Origin: Voacanga thouarsii
Taxonomy: Eukaryota > Streptophyta > Magnoliopsida > Gentianales > Apocynaceae
Reading direction: 5' to 3'
DNA: 64,000 bases
Assembly: GCA_026120185.1 (NCBI GenBank)
Contig: JANUWF010002421.1
Span: forward strand, 2,046,001 to 2,110,000
The first letter of the stretch is position 1. Each line of letters opens with the position of its first letter. A program made the translations under genes and the position numbers. Below, one piece after another: positions 20,469 through 30,371 of the stretch. The notes beneath the pieces were generated by a model. The model was not told the DNA's origin. It was given only the letters and a program-made list of their open reading frames with translations, and did no database searches.

Positions 20469-23400
20469 TGTAATACCCCACCCAAAACCACCTTTGACTA
20501 TAAGGGAAAAAGTCATGCATTGCATAGCATTTCGCATTTCATGTGCTATCTTAAAATTATTCTTGCATGGGTGCATGTGATTTTCAAAGTTGCTCTTGCA
20601 TTTGATTTATTTGGTGAGAAATAAGTGTGTTGTTGCATTATTTGAGAGTTGTTTAAGTGAAGTTTAGTAGAGGAGATGGAAGGAGGAGAATTAGGGTAGA
20701 AATAATTTCTTAGAGATATTAGCATTGGAGCTGAATTGGAGTAGTGGGTAGGTTGGCGATTTCCCTTGGTGACCCGAGTTTGAATCTTACCTCTTGCGAA
20801 TCTTAGTTTTTCTTTTTGAAAATTCTTTTTCCTAGACTCTTCCATGTTTTGGCCGAAAAGACCCTAGCCATCCTAGTGAATTTTCAGCGCCATTTTTCTA
20901 AGAAAATAAGTCTCTATATTTATCTCCTAAATTCAAGGATTTTTTATGTGAATAAAGTTTACTTTTATTTTCAGCTTTTGCTCTCTTTGATTTTCGAAAA
21001 ACCTTAGCTGAATAATTAAATTCCAGCTTGATTTTAACTTACTAGATTTTGTAATGGATAGTTGGAATTAAAGTGTTATTTTTCTAGTTGGATACCTTGT
21101 TGATTTTGAACCTAGAACCCTAGCTAAAAATCTGGAAAAATTTTCCAGCTAGGTGCCGCCACTTTTGAAGGAGTTTTAGCTCAACTCAAACTCTTCCAAT
21201 ACTAGGAAATCTTATCCTAAATTCTTTAGCAAATCAAATTTTATTTCAATCCTACTTTAACTAGGTTTTTGTTCCCCTCTCTAGCAGAATTTCGGCAGCC
21301 TTGTACAAGCACAAGCTGTCCGAAATTCCTGCACTCCTAGCCGCAATCCAACTCTTCAAACTATAGCTCAAAACACCTACAACACTCCTCATCAATTCAG
21401 ATTACCTTAGCCACACAAAATCAGATTTTATTCACTAAAAATTCTGGAATTTCGGCTAGTTTCTACCCAGGAATTTCGACAGCTTCCTACCAGAATTTTC
21501 GGCCAGCTTTGCAGAGGGCAATGATTGAAAATTCTGCACTCCAAACACCACTAAAACTCCCTATTGAATTGGCCAATTTCAATGCCTAAAGAACTCCTTA
21601 TTTTCCCTCTGAATTGCGGACAGAATAGCAACCAAAATAGCTTGGATTTTCTCTCCTTTGGTTTGTAAACATTCGCACAAAAACTACTGCACATGCACAA
21701 GATTTTCGGCTACCAAAAGCTGTGCAAACTCTTCCTTGTTTTAGCCAAAACAACCTGAACACACACAGCCCTTTTCTTGAGAAATATTTCGGTCAGCATA
21801 GGAGAATAAGTCCAGAATATTTTCTCCTCTTATACCTTCCCAAATTCGGCAGCAACAAGGTGCACATCAAGCTGCAGTTTTCGCCTTTGCTGTCCAAGAA
21901 ATCTAAAGCCATTAGGAGTCCATCTTAGCACCACCATCTAACCCTAAACTAATCTTCTCTAACCCTAAATCACAGTAGCCGACTACTCTCTCCATTCTAC
22001 ACGAAAATTCCAGCAAGAACCCTTCTGCAATTTTAGAAAATCACAAAAGTAATTCCTAGCAAGAAACTAATCACACCCCAAGGTAAGCGAAAACCATCTT
22101 AGCCTCTTGATTCCTTTCTTCTATCAATTCTTCTATTTTCTTTCCCTTGAATCACGCCACCTAAAGGCTGATTTCATCCTCTTTAGCTACTCTCGGCCAA
22201 AAGGAAGGAAAGAAGGCAGCTTTTCTTTTCTTTTCAAACGAACTCGGGACGATCACCATAGGAGCATCGAGATCTTGTTAACCCGGTTGTTGCAAGGTAA
22301 GGGAATCCTTACCCTTGATGTCAAAGTTAAGGTTTAATATGGTTGATGATGTCTATTAGCATGATGAATGGGCATTTTGAGGAAAGTAATTAAGTAGCGT
22401 GTTCGATGGATGGCAATGTTATATTTTATCGTAATAATCATAGATATGGATTGTGTTGGTCAAGTCAAGACCTTTTTGATATAATATTCATGTCCTTGAT
22501 GGATATATGGTCATAGTGTATGAACTTTGAGGATTAGATAATTTATTTGGAGTTAAATAATGGATTGTGAATTGTTATGGGAATAAATGAGTTTAGAACA
22601 TGTTTGAATCGATTGAGACCCTGATCATGATAATATGTGGTTCTAGATCAGGAGGATATTTGAAGGAAGCAAGCTGTGATTTTATTTTGTTTATCTGAGG
22701 CACATCAAGTAAGTCCTTGCATAAACTCTTTTATTAAATGTTGTGATGGCAAGTCTATGTTGTAAAGCTTTGTGAAGTTATTGTTAAACTATGTTTACTT
22801 GGGTTGTAAACATGGATATTTATTCTTTAAACGATTTTTTCAAGAAAACTATTCTTTCTCCTAATTTTTTAGAAAACTCTTTTAAAGAAAACCACGTTGT
22901 ACAAAGCCAAGGTATGGAAATTTTGAATCAGGAATTGATGGATATGTTCGTTGAGTACTCAATAGGTGTAGGCTAACAATACTAGTCTTGGAGGGCTAGA
23001 GTAAGTCTTCTAGCAGGAGGCTACCTCCAGAAGATGAGTTCTGCTTGAAAAGGCGATAGTATTAGTTGGTCAGGCAGGTCCGAGCTAGTATTTGTACCTA
23101 GTAAGGTATAATTTATTTTCCCGGTATGGACACTCGGATGGTTTTGTTGGGTGTAGAGAAGGAGGAGTATCTCACCCGGTGAGCTGTACACCCACCTTGA
23201 TCAGAACGCCCAATGTCTGGCCATTTGGTCTAGGCAAGGTGCACAAAGTGTGGTGCCTTGTCCTCATGAAGCCTAACATGTGGTGACATGACCTTGATTC
23301 GAGTGGATGATTTGTTTTGTATAAAGTGTGATTATGTGAAAAACCTACTCATTGCAAAAGGGAAATTATTTTTGACTTGCCAAATATTTTTCTCTATGCA

Positions 23401-23767
23401 TACACGAACTATTTAAAATACCATGTGCACACATAGAACTTACTGAGATTTAATCTCACACTGTTTTATATCATGTTTTCAGGAGATAGACTTTGCTGAG
23501 TAAGCGAGGCATGTGATAGTTGAAGCTTTTGCTATTTTTCCATTTTGGTTCTAGGAGATAATTGTTGTTTAAGCTTCTGAACGATATTTGCTTTATTTCA
23601 TATTGCTCCAATTTGAGCCTGATATAATAAGAGTTTTCTTTATTTATCTAAGTTTGATTCTTTTAGGGTTTGCCTTTATATTTTATACCTCGTTTTAAAG
23701 ACCCCATGTCCTCCCGGACAGGGCGACAATCCTGCCCTTTTAGGGTACGTAGTAGTAGGCTGTTACA
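20469..23767 (+). repeat. Solo LTR S1 of a second gypsy family
   Basis: Begins TGTAATACCCCACCC and ends GTAGTAGGCTGTTACA, 3.3 kb, flanked by perfect AGGAC duplications. Removing it restores the G1 LTR as judged against the 3' copy. There is no primer site, internal region or second LTR, so it is a solo LTR formed by LTR-LTR recombination. It is related to S2, for example AGGAGGCTACCTCCAGAAGATGA (23015) against AGGAGGCCACCTCCGGAAGATGA (31937), and shares the terminal TTAAAGACCCC...GGGCGACA block with G1. Confidence 0.88.
20732..20800 (+). other. tRNA-like box A/box B module in S1
   Basis: TGGAGTAGTGGGTAGG (20738-20753) resembles an internal box A and GAGTTTGAATCTTACC (20776-20791) a box B / T-arm, with tRNA-like spacing. 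S2 has a similar pair at nearly the same offset from its LTR start. I cannot fold a full cloverleaf, so it is a tRNA-like relic, not a tRNA gene. Confidence 0.4.
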
Positions 23768-23772
23768 AGGAC
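23768..23772. other. Target site duplication of S1, right
   Basis: AGGAC, matching 20464-20468. The G1 LTR resumes with TCTAAAAAACTCC. Confidence 0.85.
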
Positions 23773-24519
23773 TCTAAAAAACTCCTATCCACAATTAAAG
23801 TTAAGAGCCTTACAATTGTTTTGGTATATCATAGCGCCAAATCGGAGCTGTGGATTGAAAGTTATGTGCAAAATAAAATCATGTGTCAAGCAGTGAAATT
23901 CCAGAAAATTAGTTCGAAAATGGATGAACTTAAGGAAGAATATTTGTGTGATTTTGGATGAAATGAAAGAGAAAAATGGAGTTAATCCTTTGTATATGAA
24001 GGGAGAAAGGATGTGGAAGAAGGAAAATGAAAGAATTGAACATATAACAAAAAAAAAAAAAAAAAGACGTGAATGAAAGTTGAATGTTTTTCTTAACCGT
24101 CGGCTAAACGTCGGGTAGGTCTGCTAGACGTCGGCTACCCATCGAGTACGTCGGCTATTTTTCAACCAAATACAATTTGACCCAAAAGGTTTATCAATAA
24201 ATGGCCATTGGAATATTGAAAACGATTGAAACGGTGGTTGAACGGCCGTGATTGGGAAGAGTTAATTAGGACACACGGTGAGTATCTTGGATTTCTAAAA
24301 CCTTTTGAAAGCTTGTGTACTTCATTTTTTTCATGAAATGCTATGTTTTATACCGTTTTGGAAATCCTTGAATATGTTAATGGTTTATCTGAGCAAGATT
24401 TGTTTTATACTATTTTGGGTTTGAATGAACTTCATGATTAGCTTAGAAACCTTAACGGATGACCAAAGTATGAATTTGTGAATTTAGTCCTTTTTGAATT
24501 AAACACTTGGGATTTTTGG

Positions 24520-24900
24520 AAAATGATAATCTTTGGAATTGGGTATTCATAAATTTACTGGAATGCCCTTATTGGAATATTTTATGAAAACAAGTTTGGA
24601 AACTTTGAATTTAATCCTCTTTTAGGATTAGAATTGTGGATTTCTTGAAATGAATTCCTTTTGGACTCAAGTATTTGGAAAATGATTCAAATGTCCTTAT
24701 TGGAATCTTTTATAAAAATCTTTGGAATCGGGTATTTGGTCAATGACCGAAATATCCTTATTCAAATCGGATAAGGGTAAAATGACTCAAATACTCTCGA
24801 AAAGTATTTTTGAATCGGGTATGGGTAAAATGACCCGAATGCCCTTGGAAATGACTTTTGTGATAAATGACTCGAATACTCTTGGAAACTTGTTTTGACG
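24520..24900 (+). repeat. Degenerate minisatellite in the G1 5' LTR
   Basis: Units of roughly 55-65 bp recur around GAATCGGGTAT...GGTAAAATGACCCGAATGCCCTTGGAAA, with unit-to-unit variation. The same array is in the 3' LTR (37660-38080) and, inverted, in both G2 LTRs (40650-41110, 56490-56960). Confidence 0.7.
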
Positions 24901-26110
24901 TGTGAACAGAACACTTTTTCCTGTTTCGACGTGATTTTGAAAAATGATCTCTCGTGATGAGATTGACTTTTGAAAAACGACATTTTGATCATGAAAATTA
25001 TTTTATTGGTCTGATGTGCCTATGGAATGAATTGATTGGCCCAGCGGAGCCTATGGGAATTGTGATCTAACTTGCGAGTTAGTGGGATCAAATTCTAAAA
25101 AATATTTTTTTTGCCCCAAAATGTTTGTTTGAAAATCCTATAGGATCAGATAATCATCTGGCCTAATCAGTCAGAAGAAGTTGGTATTGGTAACGTTGAG
25201 TACTCAACAAGAACGTTGATCTTTGTACTAGCTCATGCTAGAGATAGATGACCCCAAGTAACTTAGCTAGTTCTGGGGATTGTCTTACTCCAAACAAGGT
25301 GACAGAATATTAAGATAAGTCGTCCTAGCTAGTCGTTTAGCACCTAGCAATTGCCACATCTGTTGGTGATTCTTAGTTTTGAGTCATTCGCTGGATGCCG
25401 GGTGGGGACACTCGGTGAGTTTGACTTCTTGTCACCTCGATGGTGATTGATGTTAGGATTGGGACCCCTAGCTTATGGTGGTAAGTGTGTGCTACGACAT
25501 TCCTGATGAGAAGTACGCTGAGATGTATTTTGTTTTGATGATGCATAGTTGAGTACTGTAGGTTGCAGTCTAAGTACAAAAATACGTGCAAGTTGAGTAC
25601 TGGAGGCTGCGGTCTCAATACAACGATATGTGGTGCCGAAGGCAAGGACTGCGGAACTTGCATACAAGCCGACCTTCTGTTGAAGAAGTGCCTATAATTT
25701 GTAAATTGAAATACAATTTTCTAAAAATGATTGAGTTCTGAATAAACCCTTTTTTAGAGAATTTTAGAATAGTTTCCAGTGAACAAATGAATTGTTTTCC
25801 CTAAAAAATTTTATGTACTTTGTTCATTTATATGGCACTAGCACACATAAGACTCATTGGGTGATTTTTCACTCACACGTGTCTTTTATCTTACCATTTT
25901 GTAGGATCCGAAGTTAAGCGGACCTACGGATTGAAGGATGATACTACAGTGACAGCAGTTTAGGTCCGGGCACTCCCCTTTTGATAATGTACCTTATTCT
26001 GATGTGAAGTGGAAATTTTCATGTATGAGATTTTTTGTTATATATGTGTTTGTGACTATCAGTATGGGTAGTTGTAAGGATTTGGACCTTACATACTTTG
26101 TTGTTTTCGT

Positions 26111-26150
26111 TATAAAGACCCCTTGTTTGGGAAACTAGACGGGGCGACAC
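26111..26150 (+). promoter_or_regulatory. Conserved TATAAAGACCCC...GGGCGACA block
   Basis: TATAAAGACCCCTTGT at 26111 and GACGGGGCGACA at 26138 lie 50-85 bp before the LTR end. The block recurs in S1 (23695-23728), S2 (32580-32614), the G1 3' LTR (39307-39347) and, inverted, both G2 LTRs (39405-39443, 55261-55302), that is, in at least two diverged families. It could be a promoter or 3'-end element; the sequence alone does not decide. Confidence 0.55.
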
Positions 26151-26198
26151 CCGATGTTGATATGCTTCCGCTGTTACCTTTAATAAGGGTGTTACAAT

Positions 26199-26212
26199 TG
26201 GTATTAGAGCCC
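26199..26212 (+). other. G1 primer binding site (initiator tRNA-Met)
   Basis: TGGTATTAGAGCCC, two bases after the LTR end, matches the complement of the plant initiator tRNA-Met 3' end (TGGTATCAGAGCC) with one C-to-T change. Confidence 0.88.
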
Positions 26213-26271
26213 AGTATTATAAAATTGTGGTATAGTCATAGGGATTAATAGAACTCTTTCATTATATAGGT

Positions 26272-26946
26272 ATGACAGATAGGAGTGATAAGGGCAAGCG
26301 TGCAATGGGTGAGTGTAGCGATAATAGGAAGAAAGAGATAGGTGAGAATTTAGGTGTGAAAGGATCTGGGAAGTTTAGGACTATCTTCTAAGCCGGTGTG
26401 CCAGGACATCTCACCTGGACATGATCCAGCCCTAACCGCCATCAAGCACCCTATCTTATCAGGAGCGCGTTTAACCCGGTAGTGCCCATTAATACTCCGT
26501 TTGTGTGAGACCTCAGCCTGGAGAGGACACTTACTCCCAAGAGGACATCGTCACCACATAGTCAGATAGAGAAGGTAGGTGGCGACTCTGATGAGGTTGA
26601 TGGCAATATTGAACCATGCCATTAGGATGGTGATGAGGAGGATAGTATCCTCAATGGTGCAGTATTGTCTGAGGATGATGCGGAGGTATTTGGTAGGGAT
26701 ATTTCGGGAGTATTAGAGAAAGAGATGTTAGGATTGGAGGCTGCTATGGCATGAGGGAATCAGGAGGTATCTAAGGTAGAGGTGCTTATGGTCGAGAAGT
26801 TTGAGGAGGAATTGTAGATAGACCTAATGATACTAGCTTGGTTGCAACTTGATGTGGATAGAGATAAGGGGTTTGATGCAACTAAGTCCAATATAGTTTA
26901 TACTGATTCAGGACCTCCCGTTTCAAATAGTGACGATGATGAGTAG
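26272..26946 (+). pseudogene. G1 ORF1, acidic leader protein of unknown function
   Basis: ATG at 26272 starts MTDRSDKGKRAMGE; the frame can be followed for 224 codons to a stop at 26944 without a net frameshift. It carries six in-frame stops, most explicable by one base change. The second half is strongly acidic and ends SNSDDDE. G2 has the same ORF at 55140-54568, aligned throughout, including DLS(L/G)..(T)PTPKRTSS and FEEELxIDLxILA. I recognise no domain. It sits between primer site and gag, where chromoviruses normally begin gag directly. It could be a captured gene, an N-terminal gag extension or a lineage-specific accessory ORF. Confidence 0.65.
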
Positions 26947-27227
26947 GAGGATAAGATGTGGATATATGTAGTAGGATATGTACAGTTTGGCCAGGGTATA
27001 TAACTGTGTGCTCGACACATAAATTTTGTACTGACTTTATGTTTGATGAGAATAAATATATGCTATGATCCTGCTATGTGCACAATAGCCTTATTTGTGC
27101 CTTCTCTTAAGTTACGTTATATTGTTTTACCAGCAAAACTGTATGGACTATACAAATATCTTCTAAATAAACTTTTGGATGATCATCATGAACTACTCGA
27201 AATAACCCCGAGCCAATGGTGGAGGAA

Positions 27228-27540
27228 CCATATATGGAATGGCCTCACCTTAATTTGGATCATCCTATATTCCAAACTTTCTAGAAAATGGCTGATATCA
27301 TTTAGCGGTCGATTGAGACTATCACTAGAGTCAATGAGAGTGCTGGAATAAATGAGAATATGAATAGGAGAAATCGAAGTAGATTCAGGGTATGAGTAAA
27401 AAAAGATTTGGAAGAGCCCAATAGCAAAAGAAAGGAAAGATCTAAAGGAGGGGAGGCTAGATTAGAGGATATCCCACTTTTAGATACTTTAACTGTGGAA
27501 AAGTAAGGCCTAAAAGTTTAATTGCCCTTACCTCTGAAGG
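27228..27540 (+). pseudogene. gag: G1 gag remnant without capsid, decayed zinc knuckle
   Basis: Short gag-like text (LNLDHPIFQTF, then KMADII and SIETITRVNESAGINENMNR) is followed within about 40 codons by a decayed knuckle, YFNCGKVRPKSLIA, where G2 has CFNCRKKGHKSFNC. The roughly 200-residue capsid expected between these parts (present in G3 at 60050-60540) is absent, with the same junction in G2. About 280 bases of unassigned sequence (26947-27227), shared with G2, lie before it. Confidence 0.65.
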
Positions 27541-27649
27541 ATAGGAGGATGAAGTCGACCAGGGAAGAGATAATCAAGGATAGAGGTCAAGACTAGAAAG
27601 AGAGAACTTCGGACAAGCTTCTACCTCTAGATCCGAACCTGCTAAACCA

Positions 27650-27900
27650 TAAGTGAATGCTCAAGTGGTTACATTGGAAAAAAAAATGGATAATCATGCC
27701 ACAATAGTGGAAGGTACACTCCTTATTTTGAATCATGATGGTAAAGTATTGGTAGATCCCAGTTCTACGCATTCTTTTATTTCCAATTCATTTCTTGATG
27801 CTATGGGGATAAAAGAGGAAGAAACTTCATTATAAAATGATTGTTAATAGCCTATTGGGAAAGTAATGAATAGTGAGAACGTACATAAGGAATGTAAGAC
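27650..27900 (+). pseudogene. G1 protease fragment
   Basis: The frame 27653-27835 reads MNAQVVTLEKKMDNHATIV, LLILNHDGKVLVDPSSTHSF and ISNSFLDAMG. The aspartic protease motif is VDPSSTHSF, where G2 and G3 have DPG and the commonest retroelement form is D-S/T-G. The catalytic Asp is kept; the frame stops soon after. Confidence 0.75.
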
Positions 27901-28194
27901 TTTGGTGAAGAATGAAATTTGGGGAGAAGATTTAATATGTCTGCTCATAGAGAACTAAGACGCTATCTTGGGAAAGGGTGGCTATCCTAGCATCATCTTC
28001 AAGTTGAGTGTAGACATAAGGTAGTACGAATCTGTCAGCCAGAGAAACCTATATTTGAATTGTAGGTGAAGCTGAAGGAAAAGTAATGCTTTCATATTAG
28101 AATTCAAGGCCCGAAAATAATTAGGAAAGTGTGTACAGTATACTTGGCTTATGTGATTAATAAACCCGAAGAAGTTCCAATTGTGAATGAACAT

Positions 28195-28415
28195 TTAAAT
28201 GTTTTTCCAGCGAAATTGAATGAGTTACCCCGGAGAGAGGAGTAGAAGTTTCTATTAATTAGGTGCCATCGGCAGAATCAATTTCAAGAAATCCTTATAA
28301 AATGGCACCTATAAAATTATAGGAGATTAAGAAGCAAGTACAAAAATTAATGGGGCAAGAATATATTCGGCCTAGTACTTCACGTTGGAGAGTACCTATA
28401 TTGTTTGTTAGAAGG
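28195..28415 (+). pseudogene. G1 reverse transcriptase, N-terminal part
   Basis: Starts with LNVFPAKLNELPR. Across frameshifts it keeps traces of the usual fingers region (KMAPIKL-like, then QKLMGQEYIRPSTS-like), ending LFVRRKD at the S2 insertion. It continues at 32652. Confidence 0.75.
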
Positions 28416-28420
28416 AAAGA
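28416..28420. other. Target site duplication of S2, left
   Basis: AAAGA, repeated at 32652-32656. Joining the flanks restores the RT reading RRKDxSxxMCxD. Confidence 0.82.
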
Positions 28421-28663
28421 TATGAAACCCCAACTAAAACCAACCCTGGAGTAAGGGGGTCGGGATGCATATCATTTTTTCTTGCATGCATAAATATATT
28501 TTTGAATAATTTTATGTGCTTTAGAATTGTGATTTATAGTCTAGAAGGCTTAATTGTGCTTATTGAGTAGGAAGGGTAAAGTGGTAATTTTGCTTGAAGT
28601 GAAAATAGGGAGATAACTTGAGGATTAAATAGGAAGAATATTTGGGAGAGAAAATAAGAACAA

Positions 28664-28735
28664 GAGTTGTTGTGGTTTAGTGGTTAGAGATTTGGAATTT
28701 ATCCCTAAGGTTTTGAGTTCAAATCCTATCATTTA
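28664..28735 (+). other. tRNA-like box A/box B module in S2
   Basis: TGGTTTAGTGGTTAGAG (28672-28688) fits a box A / D-arm and GAGTTCAAATCC (28715-28726) a box B / T-loop. The spacing suits a tRNA. It begins 251 bp into the LTR, against 269 bp in S1. The stems pair poorly. It resembles the head of a tRNA-derived SINE or a pseudo-tRNA. Confidence 0.45.
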
Positions 28736-30311
28736 AGTTTTAGCATGATTAAATTTTATTTTATATAAGGTGGGATATTTTTGTCCCTTGCATGCCATAG
28801 GTAGAAGTAGGAGTGTTGTCCTAGGGGAGACATGAAGGGAATGTCTTAAATTATACTCTTATGCCTTACAAGAATCCTTAAGGGGTTCATGCCCTTTTTA
28901 TTCCCTAACTTTCTTTAAATTCTTCACCAATTAAGCTTGTTCAATTATCCAAATCTATATTTTGATTCCAGAAAATTCCAGCAAGGTTCTTTGATCTTGG
29001 AGTTTCGAAAATTTCTCTTTGAGGATAGAATGTTGACTGAAAATAGGGAAGGATTTAAGGAAGGTTCCCAAGAGAATTAATCTCCATGGTTGAACCTTCA
29101 AACTCCACTCTATAAGTGTTCATCTTCTTCATGTAGCAATCTGGAAATTTTCTAGCTTCTTGGTTAGTTCAGCTTTCGAAAACTTCAACCATTTTTCTCA
29201 CTCAAATGCTGCTAGAAAAGTAGCCAATTTGCTCAGCTTGAAGATTGAAATCCTTGGCCAAAATTCGGACTGCACAAAGTTGTGCAAACCAGGAAAAATT
29301 CTTGAACAGTTTCGCAACATGGCAGGCCAAAAACCAAGCTGTTTCTTCTACCTCTCAAACTAGTAATTTAACTCTATTTTTCCTCCATAAAGAAGGCTAG
29401 AAACTAGCCTTAAAGGACCCTCCAATACCTTTTCAAACTCACTGTGAGTTGGCTGGAACATTGCAGAAAAACTACACAAAAATTCCAGCAAAACCTCTCG
29501 AATGAACAACCAGAAATTCCAACCTTGCTCCCTCTTCAACCTTGTCCAAAAATCACTTCAACTTTCTGTGAAAATAACCTTAGTCAGCCATGAACTGAAC
29601 TGCATCACCCTCCTCCATTGATCTGCATGAATGAACACCATAACCACTCATTAAATCACTCTTTCAATCACTAAAATCAAGCTTTCAATTGGAATTCAAA
29701 ATTTCAGCAAATTGCTTCATGAAGACTTCCATGGATTGAGCTTCAACCAACCAGAAATTCCCTCCACCATAACAATCAAAATTTTGGCCACCCTATGACC
29801 CCTTCAAACCTCATTCATCTCAGCAAAACCTTAGCAAACCAGTCGGCCATTGAAGCTCCTAAGAACCTCCATCAACCAAACCACTCTTACCATATCTTCT
29901 ACCTTAATTCACTCCCTAAATTACTTCTTTTGAATTTCAAGCAACCAGCTTTCCCTTGTTTCCCTAATCTGAAAATTCAATCACAAGAATTCCTCTAACC
30001 ATTCGGCCAACCCCCTTCAACAAATTTCGTCCAGCTTTCTCTCCATTTCTCCAAGAACACCAAGAACACATACCACCATTCTCCAAGCCTAAGACCACAC
30101 TAAACACCTCCAATCTCTTCCAAAAACTCCAAATCACGTCTACTCACCCTCTAAAGTCCATTTCTGTATTTTATAACATCAAACACTGAAAACAAAATTC
30201 TACTATCGGATTAAAAATCAGAATTTTTCTTGAAGATTCAAGAACTTTCTCAAGGTAACCAAGAACGATTATGTTCATCTTCTTTCCTCTTCAATCTTTA
30301 ATATAATATAC

Positions 30312-30316
<5 letters not shown>

Positions 30317-30357
<41 letters not shown>

Positions 30358-30371
30358 CCCCCCTCTCTCTC
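30317..30371. repeat. (CT)n microsatellite with C run
   Basis: About 19 CT units, nine C, then four more CT units, inside S2. Confidence 0.97.

Larger units (their letters stand above)
20102..26196 (+). repeat. G1 5' LTR, truncated and interrupted
   Basis: Colinear with 36503 onward in the 3' LTR from AGAAGCTTTATGGAT. The first 1225 bp of the LTR (35278-36502 in the 3' copy) are missing. Solo LTR S1 (20469-23767) interrupts it at AGGAC, where the 3' LTR has AGAAC. It ends AAGGGTGTTACA before the primer site. It holds CGTCGGCTA copies (24098, 24129, 24149), degenerate 60-bp repeats (24520-24900) and duplicated GAGTACTG segments (25547-25632). Confidence 0.88.

Noticed and set aside
24520..24900. 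A CRISPR-like or satellite centromere array
   Set aside because: The units are too variable and few, confined to LTRs, and the genome is plant nuclear.
28664..28735. A functional tRNA gene
   Set aside because: Only box A and box B text is present; acceptor and anticodon stems do not pair and no T-run terminator sits at the right distance.
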